A DNA stretch of 64,000 nt from Artocarpus heterophyllus (Eukaryota; Streptophyta; Magnoliopsida; Rosales; Moraceae). Within the stretch, counting starts at the first letter, position 1. Each line of letters begins with the position of its first letter. Of the stretch, positions 30,958-42,076 are shown one piece after another. The stretch covers positions 23,262,597 to 23,326,596 of the forward strand of contig CM046347.1 of assembly GCA_025403435.1 (NCBI GenBank). Direction: 5' to 3'. The notes under the pieces were generated by a model, which worked only from the letters and a program-made list of their open reading frames with translations, was not told the DNA's origin and made no database searches. A program made the position numbers and the translations under genes.

Positions 30958-32925
30958 TGTAACACCCCTATGTGGGGGTTAACAGTTTTAAATAAATAAA
31001 AATAATTTTAAATTTTATATTATTTAAATCAATTAAACAATGCCCATGGGTCTTTAAACAACAAGAAAAATAAAAATAAACGTTTTAAATACAAACCACA
31101 GTTTTTAGTGTAGCACCAAATATATATAATTACAGTCATCATCACCATAGTACAATTCCCAAATAACTTAACACAGCCATAAAAAAAAAATAATACAACT
31201 CTTACATGTTGTAGATAAGTTGTAATTAAACAGGGTCTTCTAACACGAAAACAGCAGGATTGTTTTCGTTTATTCCTCTTCAAATATGTTGCACTGAGTT
31301 CCACCTGAGATATGAAGATATGATAGGGATGAGCATCGACATGCCCAGTAGGGAAATCATGACTCACCTTATGGTTTATCCATTACCACATTAAAAACTA
31401 CATGGTTAGTAGGTTACATCATATTCCAGATTATGAGGTTTATTATGATCACATCTTATGGATACCGTAGTTAATCATTACCAAGTGTCATAATTACACA
31501 TTTATACAAATATTACCAATCATCATTGTTCCTAGGTATCCATGTTAAATTGAGTATCACTCAACTCATCGAAACCCAAATGGGCGCACTTGATCACCCC
31601 ATAAACATTCCAAGGGTGTTCCGGTGAGGGGACATCAAGCCCCGAGTCCTCACCAAATCAATTCCTGTACAGTGTGTTTTGGGACTTTCAACCCAAGGAA
31701 GCGTCATCACCTTCCCCCTATTTTACCTTTTTGGGTATTCATGCCCAAGGACGTAACCGCCGCCCTCTTCATGTCTCACCATTTCTCTATATTAAATCAT
31801 TATTAATAGAGTCAGTTTTCCTAACCATGCTTCTCAATTTATAACATGTGTCAATTCATTATGTTCCTCGCCGTACAATACAAGACGAGTCCATGTCATA
31901 GTTTCATATGTGATAATCATATAATATCAGTTCAACATAGATATATATATATTGCGGTAAAACAATCAATTTTAATTCTATAAAAACCTCACAAAAGATG
32001 AGTAATAGAATCCCTACCTTTCAAGCTTATCAACAATCTTTTAATCCTGGAATCAATTAACGTTAGCTCCACACATCCTTGACCCTAAGGCATGCATAAG
32101 GACAATTAAAACTAAAGCACAACGTATAATCACATTCATAAGTGAGTTATGTGTAAACCCGTCTACTAGTGCCATTAAAGTATTTTTATGCATTAAACAT
32201 GGAGAAAATGCATACTAAAAACTAAGTTTAGATTAAAGAAAACCTACCTCAAAACTTCTTTGAAAAGCACCAAAGTTTGGGTTATCAATCAAGCTTGAAT
32301 TAACTTTAAAACCGCCTCGATCATCGTTGGGAATTATAATTGTCTTGGCCACAAAGAGAGCTTTGTGCTCTATGTCTTTAGTTAGAAATTTGAAGTGAGA
32401 AGGGAGAGAATGAGAACTAGAGAAGAAGGTGGTGATAGTTAAATAAAAAGATATCAAAATGCTTAAGAGGAATGAGATGTTTACGGGGAAAAGTTGTAAG
32501 AAGAAACAAAAGAGTCTTAAAGGAAAATATCATCTTGTCTCCCATGAAGACTTTTAGCAAATAATGCCAACATAATTGAGGGGATAATTGGAGTGAATTA
32601 TAGAAGAAGATAAGGAAATAATTAATTAGGTGGTTGAGAAATATCTCCATGTCTTCTATGAATTGACGGAAAATAATTCAATGTCCCCTTCGGATACCTT
32701 TAGCAAAATGAGAAGAAGTCTATATAATTGAGCAATAATTTAGGGAGACAAGATTAGTAGAAGTAAGTGTTGGTAAGTTTTGAATGTTTCTTAGGAAGAC
32801 TTGGTAAGAAAATACTAAAATGGTATTTTTTTTAAATGATCGTAAACAACTTAGTAATTTTAAATAGTCACATTTTATTCATTAAATTTTACAAAATTAT
32901 GCCCGTTAAAAATACGGGTGTTACA
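30958..32925 (-). repeat. Left (3') LTR of element E
   Basis: 1968 bp, tgtaacacccctatg ... acgggtgttaca. The ends form an inverted repeat (tgtaacaccc / gggtgttaca). Short open frames inside it recur identically in the other LTR and are not genes. Confidence 0.95.
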
Positions 32926-32938
32926 GCTCTCCCCTCCT
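32926..32938 (-). other. Polypurine tract of element E
   Basis: On the minus strand aggaggggagagc, directly before the 3' LTR. Confidence 0.8.
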
Positions 32939-32980
32939 ATAAAAATTTCGTCCTCGAAATTTCGTACGCTGATTACAATG

Positions 32981-35900
32981 TTAAAACAAATGTGGGTACT
33001 TTTCTCTCATTTCAGATTCAAGTTCCCATGTGGCTTCCTCCACATCATGGTGTTGCCACATCACTTTCACCAGAGGAATTCCACGACGACGTAATAATTT
33101 TATTTCATGATCCAGTATTTGAACTGGAATTTCTTCATAATTCGTATCTCCTTGAATTGGCACATCTGTCCACATGATCACATGTGAAGGGTCGGGTTCA
33201 TACTTTCTCAACATCGATACATGAAACACATTATGTACATGAGACAATTGTGGTGGTAGGTCTAAACGGTATGCCAACGTTCCAATGCGTTCCACAATCT
33301 CAAACGGTCCTGTATACCTTGGTGCTAACTTTCCTTTAACACCAAATCGAGATACACCTCGTTTTGGTTTCACTTTTAAGAACACAAAGTCTCCGATCAT
33401 GAACTCTAAAGGTCGCCTCCTCTTATCTGCATAACTCTTTTGTCGACTTTGAGCTGTCTGAAGACGTTCGCGAATAATCTGGATCTTGTCCGTTGTTTCT
33501 CTGATAAACTGAGGCCCAAGTTCAAGACGCTCTTCCTTTTCAGCCCAACACAATGGAGATCTACAAGGTCTACCATATAAGGCCTCATATGGAGCCATTC
33601 TAATACTTGCTTGGTAACTGTTGTTATATGCGAATTCAACATATGGCAGCTGTGCAGCCCAATTTGTTCCAAAGTCCAGCACACAAGCCCGAAGCATATC
33701 CTCGAGAATCTGAATGACACGTTCAGATTGTCCATCTGTTTGAGGATGAAAAGCTGTACTAAAATTCAATTGAGTTCCCAAGGCCCTCTGCAATCCTCTC
33801 CAAAATTTCGACGTGAAACGTGTATCTCTATCGGAAACTATTGACATTGGCACTCCATGCAATGTCACTACCTTTTCCACGTACAATTGACATAATTTTG
33901 AGACACTATAATTAGTTCTGATTGGGATGAAGTGGGCTGTCTTAGTTAAACGATCTACAATTACCCAAACGGCGTCATGCCCTATTTGAGTCTTAGGAAA
34001 TCCAGTAACAAAGTCCATTGTCACATGATCCCACTTCCATTCTGGAATAGGTAAGCTCCTCAACTCGCCTCCAGGCTTTTGATGTTCCGCTTTAACCTGT
34101 TGGCACGTCATGCACTTAGAGACAAAGGTTGCTACATCTCGTTTCATTCCTCGCCACCAGTATTGTCGTTTTAGATCCATATACATTTTTGTGCTTCCAG
34201 GATGAATAGCAAACTTTGAACGGTGAGCCTCATCTAGCACCGCATGCCTGAGATATGGATCCTCTGGAACAACTAATCTTCCTTTGTAAAGTAAAAATCC
34301 TTCTGGCTCAATCTGCCATCCATCCAGTTGTTCTCCATTTTGTATTTGTTTCCAAACCCTACGTAATCCTTCATCGTGCCATTGTCCTTGTTTTACTTTC
34401 TGAATTAACGTAGGAGTTGCTATCACATTGAATAAGAAAGCTCTCTCGTTATCTTCATAATATTGCAAGTTGAAGTCGGCGATAGTGACTCGTCTCCAAT
34501 CTTCCAATGCTAAACTGGCTATACGTCCGTTGTTCTTACGACTTAGAGCATCTGCCACGGCATTTGCTTTTCCAGGATGATATTGGATACTAAAGTCATA
34601 GTCCACCATGTACTCAGTCCATCTTCGTTGCCTTAGATTGAGATCCTTTTGAGTAAACAAATATTTCAGACTTTGATGATCTGAATATAGCTCGAACTTT
34701 GCGCCATATAGATAACATCTCCAAATTTTGAGTGCGAAAACCACAGCAGCTAACTCAAGATCATGTGTGGGGTAGTTCCTCTCATGGGGTTTCAACTGGC
34801 GTGAGGCGTAGGCAACTACTCGTCCATGCTGCATTAACACACAACCCAAACCATTTCCTGAGGCATCAGTGTATACTGTGTAAGGCTCCTCGTTGTTAGG
34901 TATGATCAGCACAGGTGCACTAGTGAGTCTTCGTTTCAGTTCCTCAAATGCTTCTTCACATTTATCATCCCACACGAACTTGACATTCTTCCTTGTGAGT
35001 TTTGTTAATGGAGAAGCAATCTTTGAAAAATTCTCTACGAAGCGTCGATAGTATCCAGCTAGTCCGAGGAAACTTCGAATCTCTGACACGTTCTTTGGTC
35101 GTTCCCAATTTAGCACTGCTTCAATTTTGGAGGGGTCCACTGAGATGCCTTCTTCAGAGACAACGTGTCCAAGGAACTTGACCTTTGTCATCCAGAAATC
35201 ACATTTTTCTCTTTTTGCATAAAGACCATGTTCTCTCAACGTTTGTAGAGCGATCCTCAAATGCTCAGCATGTTCTTCTTCGTTTTTAGAATAGATCAAG
35301 ATATCATCTATGAAAACAATGATAAATTGATCTAAGTACGGTCGAAAGACACGGTTCATCAAGTCCATGAAAGCCGCTGGTGCATTAGTCAACCCGAAAG
35401 GCATGACAAGAAACTCAAAATGACCGTAGCGAGTCCGAAAAGCTGTCTTTGGAATGTCCTCTGCTCTTATCTTCAGTTGGTGATATCCGGATCGTAAGTC
35501 AATCTTTGAGAAATAGCAAGATCCTCCTAACTGATCGAACAACTCATCAATTCGGGGTAGAGGGTACTTGTTCTTGATAGTCAATCGATTAAGCTGGCGA
35601 TAATCGACACAGAGCCTCAACGATCCGTCATGTTTCTTCACAAAAAGTACTGGAGCTCCCCAAGGTGATGTACTTGGTCGAATAAATCCTTTTTCCAGTA
35701 ATTCGTCCAACTGCTTCCTCAATTCCACTTTCTCAGCAGGTGCCATTCGATACGGGGCAATAGAAACAGGCGCTGCTCCTTGAGTTAAGTCGATGACAAA
35801 CTCAATTTCTCTATCAGGCGGAAGTCCGGGCAATTCATCTGGAAAAACATCTGAAAATTCGTCCACCACAGGAGTGTGAGAGGATAGGTCACTCTTCTTT

Positions 35901-37720
35901 AGTTCTCCATCTGAAGCAAAGATCGTCCCAAGATTGGTGAAATTCCTTCGTCCTCCAATACAAGCCTTTAGCACCGGGGCTGGCGTCACTGTTCCTGTTT
36001 TTGCCTGAAATTCGATGACTTGTCCATTCTTGGTGAATAAAGAGACACGTTTCCTATGACAATCTACTATTGCCTGGTATTTAGTTAGCCAATCCATTCC
36101 TAAGATTACATCAAACTCTGTCATAGTTATTACATATAGGTCAGCCGATAGTTTATGTTCTCCTATAACAATACACACTGATTTACAAATTATGGATACT
36201 TCAGCTATCCCGCCCATTGGTGTACTAAGGGTTAATGATGAACTACATGTCTCAGTTTCTAATTGTAGTACGGAAGCAAATAACATAGATATAAATGAAT
36301 GAGTGGCACCAGTGTCAAATAATACATGAGCCCAAGAATGAGACACGTGAATCATACCGTCTACAACTGAGTGATCAGCCTGTTTTCCTTGTCCAGTTGT
36401 AGCCGTAATTGCATAAGCTTGTGCTGGTGCTTTTCCTTTATCACTTTTTCCTCGGTTTCCTTGGCTACTACTAGCCTTATTATTATTTCTCCCAGAAAAA
36501 TATGGCCTTTGATTCACTGAGCCTTGTGGAGTCGGTTGGAAGTTCTGATTAGCATAAAAATTGGAACCCTGTGGCCGCTGTTGATAGTTGTACTGAGGCT
36601 GGAACCCTCGAGGTTGAGTTACTGAGACTTGGGAAGCTGGAGTGTTTTGCTGAGGCGCTCCACGATTTTGACTCCCTCCCCAAACAGTGGAGCCAAAATG
36701 ACTTCCTTGTGGCCTTGGTGCAAAGGATGATTGTGTAGGGTGGTTAGGGCAATTTCTCCTCAGATGTCCCACTTGTCCACAGTTATGACAAGCATACGGT
36801 TGGAAACGACCACTGCCAGAAGATCCACCACCAATAGTCACTCCACTATGCTGAATGACTTGCCCTTGTGACTTCTCTTTCTTACTTATTTTCCTTTGAC
36901 GCCCACCAGAACCCTTATACTCTCCATAGGAGTTATTTAGTTCTGTCTCTGCCCGCTGTGCCGCAGCTACAAGATCAAGAAAATCTGTTGATGGAACAGC
37001 AGCTATCATTTGTCTGATTTTCGGCCTCAGGTTATTTCTAAATTTTTCGCATCTCGCCATTGGATCCGATACAGCCCCGGGATTGTAGCGAGACAATTCT
37101 ATAAATCGAGCATGGTATTCAGCAACTGTTGTATCTCCCTGCACCAGGTTTTCAAATTCTCGCATCATTGCTTGCCTATGGCTCTGAGGAATATAGGTGT
37201 TGCGAAAAATGGTTTCGAACTGCTCCCATGTAAGATTCGGCACGTCATAGTCGTCTTTCTGAAGATCCCACCATTCTTCGGCTTTACCCTCAAATATATA
37301 TGTTGAAAAGCTAACCCAATACTCCCGTGGAATCCTCAAGGTGTCCAACTTCTTTTTGACTGCCTTTAGCCATTGTTCTGCTATGACCGGGTTAGGTTCT
37401 CCACTAAATGTGGGTGGTTTCTGCTTCATAAACTCCTTCAACAGAGTTAGATGTCGTTGTTCGGGATCACGAACCTCCACAGGTCTTTGCACATTTTGTA
37501 ATGCTTGAAGAATTTGTCCTAAATTATTTACTTCTGGTGCAGCTGGCGGGGATTGTGTTGCATGTCGTAGTTGCTCATCTTCTTGAGCTTGTTCCATCGG
37601 TTCCGGTTGCTCAACTTCTTGAGCATGTTCAACCGGTTGTGACAGCTCAGACGATTGCATTTGACGTCTTGGTGGCATAGTTTCTACTGGCTGCGAAAAT
37701 TTAACTAGGATCAGTACCAA
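32981..37720 (-). CDS. Element E Gag-Pol polyprotein with chromodomain, intact
   Basis: 1579 codons without a stop; the likelier start is the inner ATG at 37678 (MPPRRQ), since the first 14 residues read from leader. In order (approximate residues): Gag 90-270 with the [10 protein letters not shown] block, zinc knuckle [14 protein letters not shown] about 313-326, protease DTGATHSF with Asp near 469, RT about 650-830 with FIDD near 803-806, RNase H about 910-1030 ([10 protein letters not shown]), integrase with HHCC about 1165-1215 and the DDE core about 1230-1330 ([22 protein letters not shown]), the GPY/F-like [17 protein letters not shown], and a chromodomain-like end ([27 protein letters not shown]) about 1525-1579. 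All catalytic residues look present. The chromodomain would target insertion to marked chromatin. Confidence 0.95.
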   Translation of the reverse strand: MVLILVKFSQPVETMPPRRQMQSSELSQPVEHAQEVEQPEPMEQAQEDEQLRHATQSPPAAPEVNNLGQILQALQNVQRPVEVRDPEQRHLTLLKEFMKQKPPTFSGEPNPVIAEQWLKAVKKKLDTLRIPREYWVSFSTYIFEGKAEEWWDLQKDDYDVPNLTWEQFETIFRNTYIPQSHRQAMMREFENLVQGDTTVAEYHARFIELSRYNPGAVSDPMARCEKFRNNLRPKIRQMIAAVPSTDFLDLVAAAQRAETELNNSYGEYKGSGGRQRKISKKEKSQGQVIQHSGVTIGGGSSGSGRFQPYACHNCGQVGHLRRNCPNHPTQSSFAPRPQGSHFGSTVWGGSQNRGAPQQNTPASQVSVTQPRGFQPQYNYQQRPQGSNFYANQNFQPTPQGSVNQRPYFSGRNNNKASSSQGNRGKSDKGKAPAQAYAITATTGQGKQADHSVVDGMIHVSHSWAHVLFDTGATHSFISMLFASVLQLETETCSSSLTLSTPMGGIAEVSIICKSVCIVIGEHKLSADLYVITMTEFDVILGMDWLTKYQAIVDCHRKRVSLFTKNGQVIEFQAKTGTVTPAPVLKACIGGRRNFTNLGTIFASDGELKKSDLSSHTPVVDEFSDVFPDELPGLPPDREIEFVIDLTQGAAPVSIAPYRMAPAEKVELRKQLDELLEKGFIRPSTSPWGAPVLFVKKHDGSLRLCVDYRQLNRLTIKNKYPLPRIDELFDQLGGSCYFSKIDLRSGYHQLKIRAEDIPKTAFRTRYGHFEFLVMPFGLTNAPAAFMDLMNRVFRPYLDQFIIVFIDDILIYSKNEEEHAEHLRIALQTLREHGLYAKREKCDFWMTKVKFLGHVVSEEGISVDPSKIEAVLNWERPKNVSEIRSFLGLAGYYRRFVENFSKIASPLTKLTRKNVKFVWDDKCEEAFEELKRRLTSAPVLIIPNNEEPYTVYTDASGNGLGCVLMQHGRVVAYASRQLKPHERNYPTHDLELAAVVFALKIWRCYLYGAKFELYSDHQSLKYLFTQKDLNLRQRRWTEYMVDYDFSIQYHPGKANAVADALSRKNNGRIASLALEDWRRVTIADFNLQYYEDNERAFLFNVIATPTLIQKVKQGQWHDEGLRRVWKQIQNGEQLDGWQIEPEGFLLYKGRLVVPEDPYLRHAVLDEAHRSKFAIHPGSTKMYMDLKRQYWWRGMKRDVATFVSKCMTCQQVKAEHQKPGGELRSLPIPEWKWDHVTMDFVTGFPKTQIGHDAVWVIVDRLTKTAHFIPIRTNYSVSKLCQLYVEKVVTLHGVPMSIVSDRDTRFTSKFWRGLQRALGTQLNFSTAFHPQTDGQSERVIQILEDMLRACVLDFGTNWAAQLPYVEFAYNNSYQASIRMAPYEALYGRPCRSPLCWAEKEERLELGPQFIRETTDKIQIIRERLQTAQSRQKSYADKRRRPLEFMIGDFVFLKVKPKRGVSRFGVKGKLAPRYTGPFEIVERIGTLAYRLDLPPQLSHVHNVFHVSMLRKYEPDPSHVIMWTDVPIQGDTNYEEIPVQILDHEIKLLRRRGIPLVKVMWQHHDVEEATWELESEMREKYPHLF

Positions 37721-37810
37721 ATGATGATGACATTAACACCTAACTTTAAAACCATTCCCAAAGATTAATTTTTAAGGTGGTGCTATACCCCCTAGGTTAA
37801 TCGAACCTAG

Positions 37811-37822
37811 GCTCTGATACCA
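37811..37822 (-). other. Primer-binding site of element E
   Basis: On the minus strand tggtatcagagc, complementary to the initiator methionine tRNA 3' end, seven bases inside the 5' LTR. Confidence 0.85.
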
Positions 37823-37829
37823 AAAATTC

Positions 37830-39797
37830 TGTAACACCCCTATGTGGGGGTTAACAGTTTTAAATAAATAAAAATAATTTTAAATTTTATATTATTTAAA
37901 TCAATTAAACAATGCCCATGGGTCTTTAAACAACAAGAAAAATAAAAATAAACGTTTTAAATACAAACCACAGTTTTTAGTGTAGCACCAAATATATATA
38001 ATTACAGTCATCATCACCATAGTACAATTCCCAAATAACTTAACACAGCCATAAAAAAAAAATAATACAACTCTTACATGTTGTAGATAAGTTGTAATTA
38101 AACAGGGTCTTCTAACACGAAAACAGCAGGATTGTTTTCGTTTATTCCTCTTCAAATATGTTGCACTGAGTTCCACCTGAGATATGAAGATATGATAGGG
38201 ATGAGCATCGACATGCCCAGTAGGGAAATCATGACTCACCTTATGGTTTATCCATTACCACATTAAAAACTACATGGTTAGTAGGTTACATCATATTCCA
38301 GATTATGAGGTTTATTATGATCACATCTTATGGATACCGTAGTTAATCATTACCAAGTGTCATAATTACACATTTATACAAATATTACCAATCATCATTG
38401 TTCCTAGGTATCCATGTTAAATTGAGTATCACTCAACTCATCGAAACCCAAATGGGCGCACTTGATCACCCCATAAACATTCCAAGGGTGTTCCGGTGAG
38501 GGGACATCAAGCCCCGAGTCCTCACCAAATCAATTCCTGTACAGTGTGTTTTGGGACTTTCAACCCAAGGAAGCGTCATCACCTTCCCCCTATTTTACCT
38601 TTTTGGGTATTCATGCCCAAGGACGTAACCGCCGCCCTCTTCATGTCTCACCATTTCTCTATATTAAATCATTATTAATAGAGTCAGTTTTCCTAACCAT
38701 GCTTCTCAATTTATAACATGTGTCAATTCATTATGTTCCTCGCCGTACAATACAAGACGAGTCCATGTCATAGTTTCATATGTGATAATCATATAATATC
38801 AGTTCAACATAGATATATATATATTGCGGTAAAACAATCAATTTTAATTCTATAAAAACCTCACAAAAGATGAGTAATAGAATCCCTACCTTTCAAGCTT
38901 ATCAACAATCTTTTAATCCTGGAATCAATTAACGTTAGCTCCACACATCCTTGACCCTAAGGCATGCATAAGGACAATTAAAACTAAAGCACAACGTATA
39001 ATCACATTCATAAGTGAGTTATGTGTAAACCCGTCTACTAGTGCCATTAAAGTATTTTTATGCATTAAACATGGAGAAAATGCATACTAAAAACTAAGTT
39101 TAGATTAAAGAAAACCTACCTCAAAACTTCTTTGAAAAGCACCAAAGTTTGGGTTATCAATCAAGCTTGAATTAACTTTAAAACCGCCTCGATCATCGTT
39201 GGGAATTATAATTGTCTTGGCCACAAAGAGAGCTTTGTGCTCTATGTCTTTAGTTAGAAATTTGAAGTGAGAAGGGAGAGAATGAGAACTAGAGAAGAAG
39301 GTGGTGATAGTTAAATAAAAAGATATCAAAATGCTTAAGAGGAATGAGATGTTTACGGGGAAAAGTTGTAAGAAGAAACAAAAGAGTCTTAAAGGAAAAT
39401 ATCATCTTGTCTCCCATGAAGACTTTTAGCAAATAATGCCAACATAATTGAGGGGATAATTGGAGTGAATTATAGAAGAAGATAAGGAAATAATTAATTA
39501 GGTGGTTGAGAAATATCTCCATGTCTTCTATGAATTGACGGAAAATAATTCAATGTCCCCTTCGGATACCTTTAGCAAAATGAGAAGAAGTCTATATAAT
39601 TGAGCAATAATTTAGGGAGACAAGATTAGTAGAAGTAAGTGTTGGTAAGTTTTGAATGTTTCTTAGGAAGACTTGGTAAGAAAATACTAAAATGGTATTT
39701 TTTTTAAATGATCGTAAACAACTTAGTAATTTTAAATAGTCACATTTTATTCATTAAATTTTACAAAATTATGCCCGTTAAAAATACGGGTGTTACA
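37830..39797 (-). repeat. Right (5') LTR of element E
   Basis: 1968 bp, same sequence as 30958-32925 with a constant offset of 6872. It would carry the promoter for minus-strand transcription. Confidence 0.95.
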
Positions 39798-39802
39798 GAT
39801 CA

Positions 39803-40979
39803 CCACCATGGCACCTTTACAAATCTTCATTGTACCCGCTTCAATCTTATTGACATATCCTAGATCATCTAGCATTCCTAGTGAGACTAAATTTCTTGTC
39901 AGACTTGGCACATATCTGACTTCCTTTAGATGTCTAATAATCCCATCAAACATCTTAAAGCTCACTATTCCAATGCCCTCAACCTGCATGTGTGGCTGTC
40001 CCCCATCATCACTTTTCTTCCATTTATAGGTTTGAAGTCTGAAAGCCAATCTTTGTTATGGGTCATGTGATAGGAGCACCTAGAATCAAGAATCAAGAAT
40101 CCAGTCTTGATTGTGATTATCCATTGATGCAATCAAGACTTCCCCACTGTCATATCCATCTCCATAGTTGGCCGAATCACCATTTTCACTGTGGGTAGCA
40201 TTCCTTTCTTTATTCTTCCTAATCCAAGCATAGCATTCCTTTTTGATGCGCCCTATTTTCCCACAATGATAACACTTCTTGGAGCTGTTGGGGCCTTTTG
40301 AAAAGGACCTTCCCTTACCTTTACTGGCACTTCTTGATCGTAGATTGCTGTTCCTATTTTGAGTTCTCCCTCTTACAAAGTAATTTTCCCCACCAGAAGA
40401 ATGTTTTTCTGATTTTAACTCCAAGTTTCTTGATCTTAGAGCAGACAAAACCTCTTCTAATGTAATGGACATCCTTCCATATTTTATAGCAGTTTTTACT
40501 TCTTCGTATGAATCAGGGAGTGAATTCAAAAGAATAATTGCTTGATTCTCATCACTTAAGGCTTCATTTTCTCCTGAATTAGCCAATTCTATATTCATTC
40601 TCAAGAACTCATCAAGATTTTAATCCAGACTTTTTGATGCAACCATTTTAAAACCGTATAATCTTTCTTTCAAGAATATCTTATTAGTCAATGATTTCTT
40701 CTGAAATAATTCATCCAACTTACTCCATATCTTGGCCGGTGTATCTTCTTTTTCAACTAACCTTATGATGGAATCAGTTAAATGAAAAATAATTGTACCT
40801 GTAGCAATCTCCAACAATTCTTGCTTTTGTTGTTTTGAGAAGTTTTCTGGGAAATTGACAGGATCATCAAGAGCCTTCAAAACTTTCTATTGAGCTAGCA
40901 ACCCCTTAATCTTCCTTCTCCAAATTCTGAAGTCCCCTGTTCCATCGAATTTTTCAATGTCCACCTTCATCGAGTTCAT
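39803..40979 (-). pseudogene. Element D gag and protease (beyond E)
   Basis: Gag starts at ATG 40979 (MNSMKVDIEKFDGTGDF). A TAG follows about 30 codons in (about 40889); then the ALDDPVNFPENFS to KSLTNKIFLKERLYGFKM block; a TAA near 40620; and a zinc knuckle (CYHCGKIGRIKKEC, last His replaced). The protease starts WILDS but a short tandem repeat at about 40082-40100 adds bases and stops right at the active site. The frame then runs through QTYKWKKSDDGG and KMFDGIIRHLKEVRYVPSL to the E boundary. Confidence 0.85.
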
Positions 40980-41203
40980 GATGATTGGTGAAATGTCCCC
41001 AAGACCAGATTCTTGAATCACGGGTTTTGTGACTTTGTCTTCCTTTCCGGAATTACTCGAATCCAAGGAGACGTCTTCAAAATCTTGAAGGTTTGTCAGA
41101 TCACCCCCTTGATTTTGCCCTAAGCCTTCTTCCAGTTCGTCTGCTTCTCTGAATTCTTCAAGATCGAGACTGCAACCTTAAATCCCAAGGCTCTGATACC
41201 ACT

Positions 41204-41741
41204 TGTTGGAATTACCCCAACGATCCCTCGACCTCAATACAGAGAAGATGAATTAACAAAGAACAAATAACCAGAAACAAGAACACGAAAAATTTAGCGA
41301 GGTTCGGCCAAAGATGCCTACGTCCTCGTGAACTCCCCTCAAAGGAATTCGATCTATTCTATTATTGATGCAGCTCTTGAAGATTGTTACAACACGCTTG
41401 CTTCTGAGAAATCACACAAGAAGATTACCCAGAGAAAGTTCCCTTCTTTATATCTCTCGTCGTTCTTTTCCTCTCAGCAACCCCCCCCCCCCCCCCCCCC
41501 CCCTTTTTCTCTCTCTATCTTATCTCAGGTCTATTTTACATCATATATATATTACACCATTTCATGGTATTACCAATAAAAATAGAACAGGTCACATGGA
41601 TACATAAACAACTTATTACATTCTCTGCCATGTCATTTCTTCTTTTCTTCTTTTCTTTCTCCAAACGATCAAATAGTAGTATGTTGTCTTTTTATCTTCC
41701 AGAACTTGAAAATTGGATCATATTAGAAATGACCTTTAACA
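41204..41741 (-). repeat. Right (5') LTR of element D
   Basis: 538 bp, tgttggaattacccc ... gacctttaaca. It contains an uninterrupted run of 23 C at 41481-41503, where the left LTR has six. Followed by TSD GATTG. Confidence 0.92.
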
Positions 41742-41786
41742 GATTGCTTTTCAAATGTCCTCTGTACCTGAGAGAAATATGTGTAT
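41742..41786 (-). pseudogene. Element F fragment between D and G
   Basis: A 45-bp piece of F left between the ends of D (TSD GATTG 41742-41746) and G (TSD TGTAT 41782-41786). It corresponds to the RT stretch between the EEVYM and SLYGLKQ motifs, degenerate and shortened. Confidence 0.75.
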
Positions 41787-42069
41787 TGTTGAATAATACG
41801 TAGAAACAACATTGAGAAGAAAGAGACCTTTTCTATTCTGTACTCAATTATTTTACATGGCTATGGTCAGAATATATACAAAGGAAATTGCCCCGGGTAA
41901 ACTAAGAAACTAGCTAAAAAAGGAAGAAAACTAAATGCTGTGATCCTTGACTTTCTCCTAATCACATCCCTATTTTCTAGTACACAATTACAGCAGATTT
42001 CTAGTAATCAATTACAGTAATCAATTACACAAATCAAGGTATACTATAATAAACCCGTATCTCTCAACA
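41787..42069 (-). repeat. Left (3') LTR of element G
   Basis: 283 bp, tgttgaataatacg ... atctctcaaca, followed by the polypurine tract complement at 42070-42085 (ctccccctcaagctgg). Confidence 0.95.
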
Positions 42070-42076
42070 CTCCCCC

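Larger units (their letters stand above)
30958..39797 (-). mobile_element. Gypsy chromovirus-type retrotransposon E (inside D)
   Basis: 8840 bp on the minus strand with perfect TSD GATCA (30953-30957 and 39798-39802). The two 1968-bp LTRs look identical base for base wherever I compared them. One uninterrupted polyprotein is present. The Gypsy order (protease, RT, RNase H, integrase) and a C-terminal chromodomain-like segment suggest a Tekay/Del-type chromovirus. It is structurally complete with primer site, polypurine tract and open frame, so it is potentially active and very recent. Confidence 0.95.
27523..41741 (-). mobile_element. Tork-like Copia retrotransposon D (inside F, host of Gypsy E)
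   Basis: Minus-strand Copia of a different lineage from its neighbours. TSD GATTG (27518-27522 and 41742-41746), LTRs 27523-28044 and 41204-41741, and primer-site complement ggctctgatacca (41189-41201) separated from the LTR by two bases. Gag has the Tork-type FDGTGDFRIWRRKI and SLTNKIFLKERLYGFKM blocks. Without E it is about 5.4 kb. Stops at several places and LTR differences of several percent, including indels, make it clearly older than E. Confidence 0.93.

Noticed and set aside
31029..39522. Short open frames of 60-112 codons (31029-31367, 31624-31806, 32233-32457, 32417-32650) repeated exactly at 37901-39522
   Set aside because: They lie in the two identical LTRs of element E, have no recognisable domain, and repeat only because the LTR repeats.
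30958..39797. Element E considered as an endogenous pararetrovirus
   Set aside because: It has true LTRs, an integrase and a chromodomain and lacks movement or coat protein features, so it is an LTR retrotransposon.
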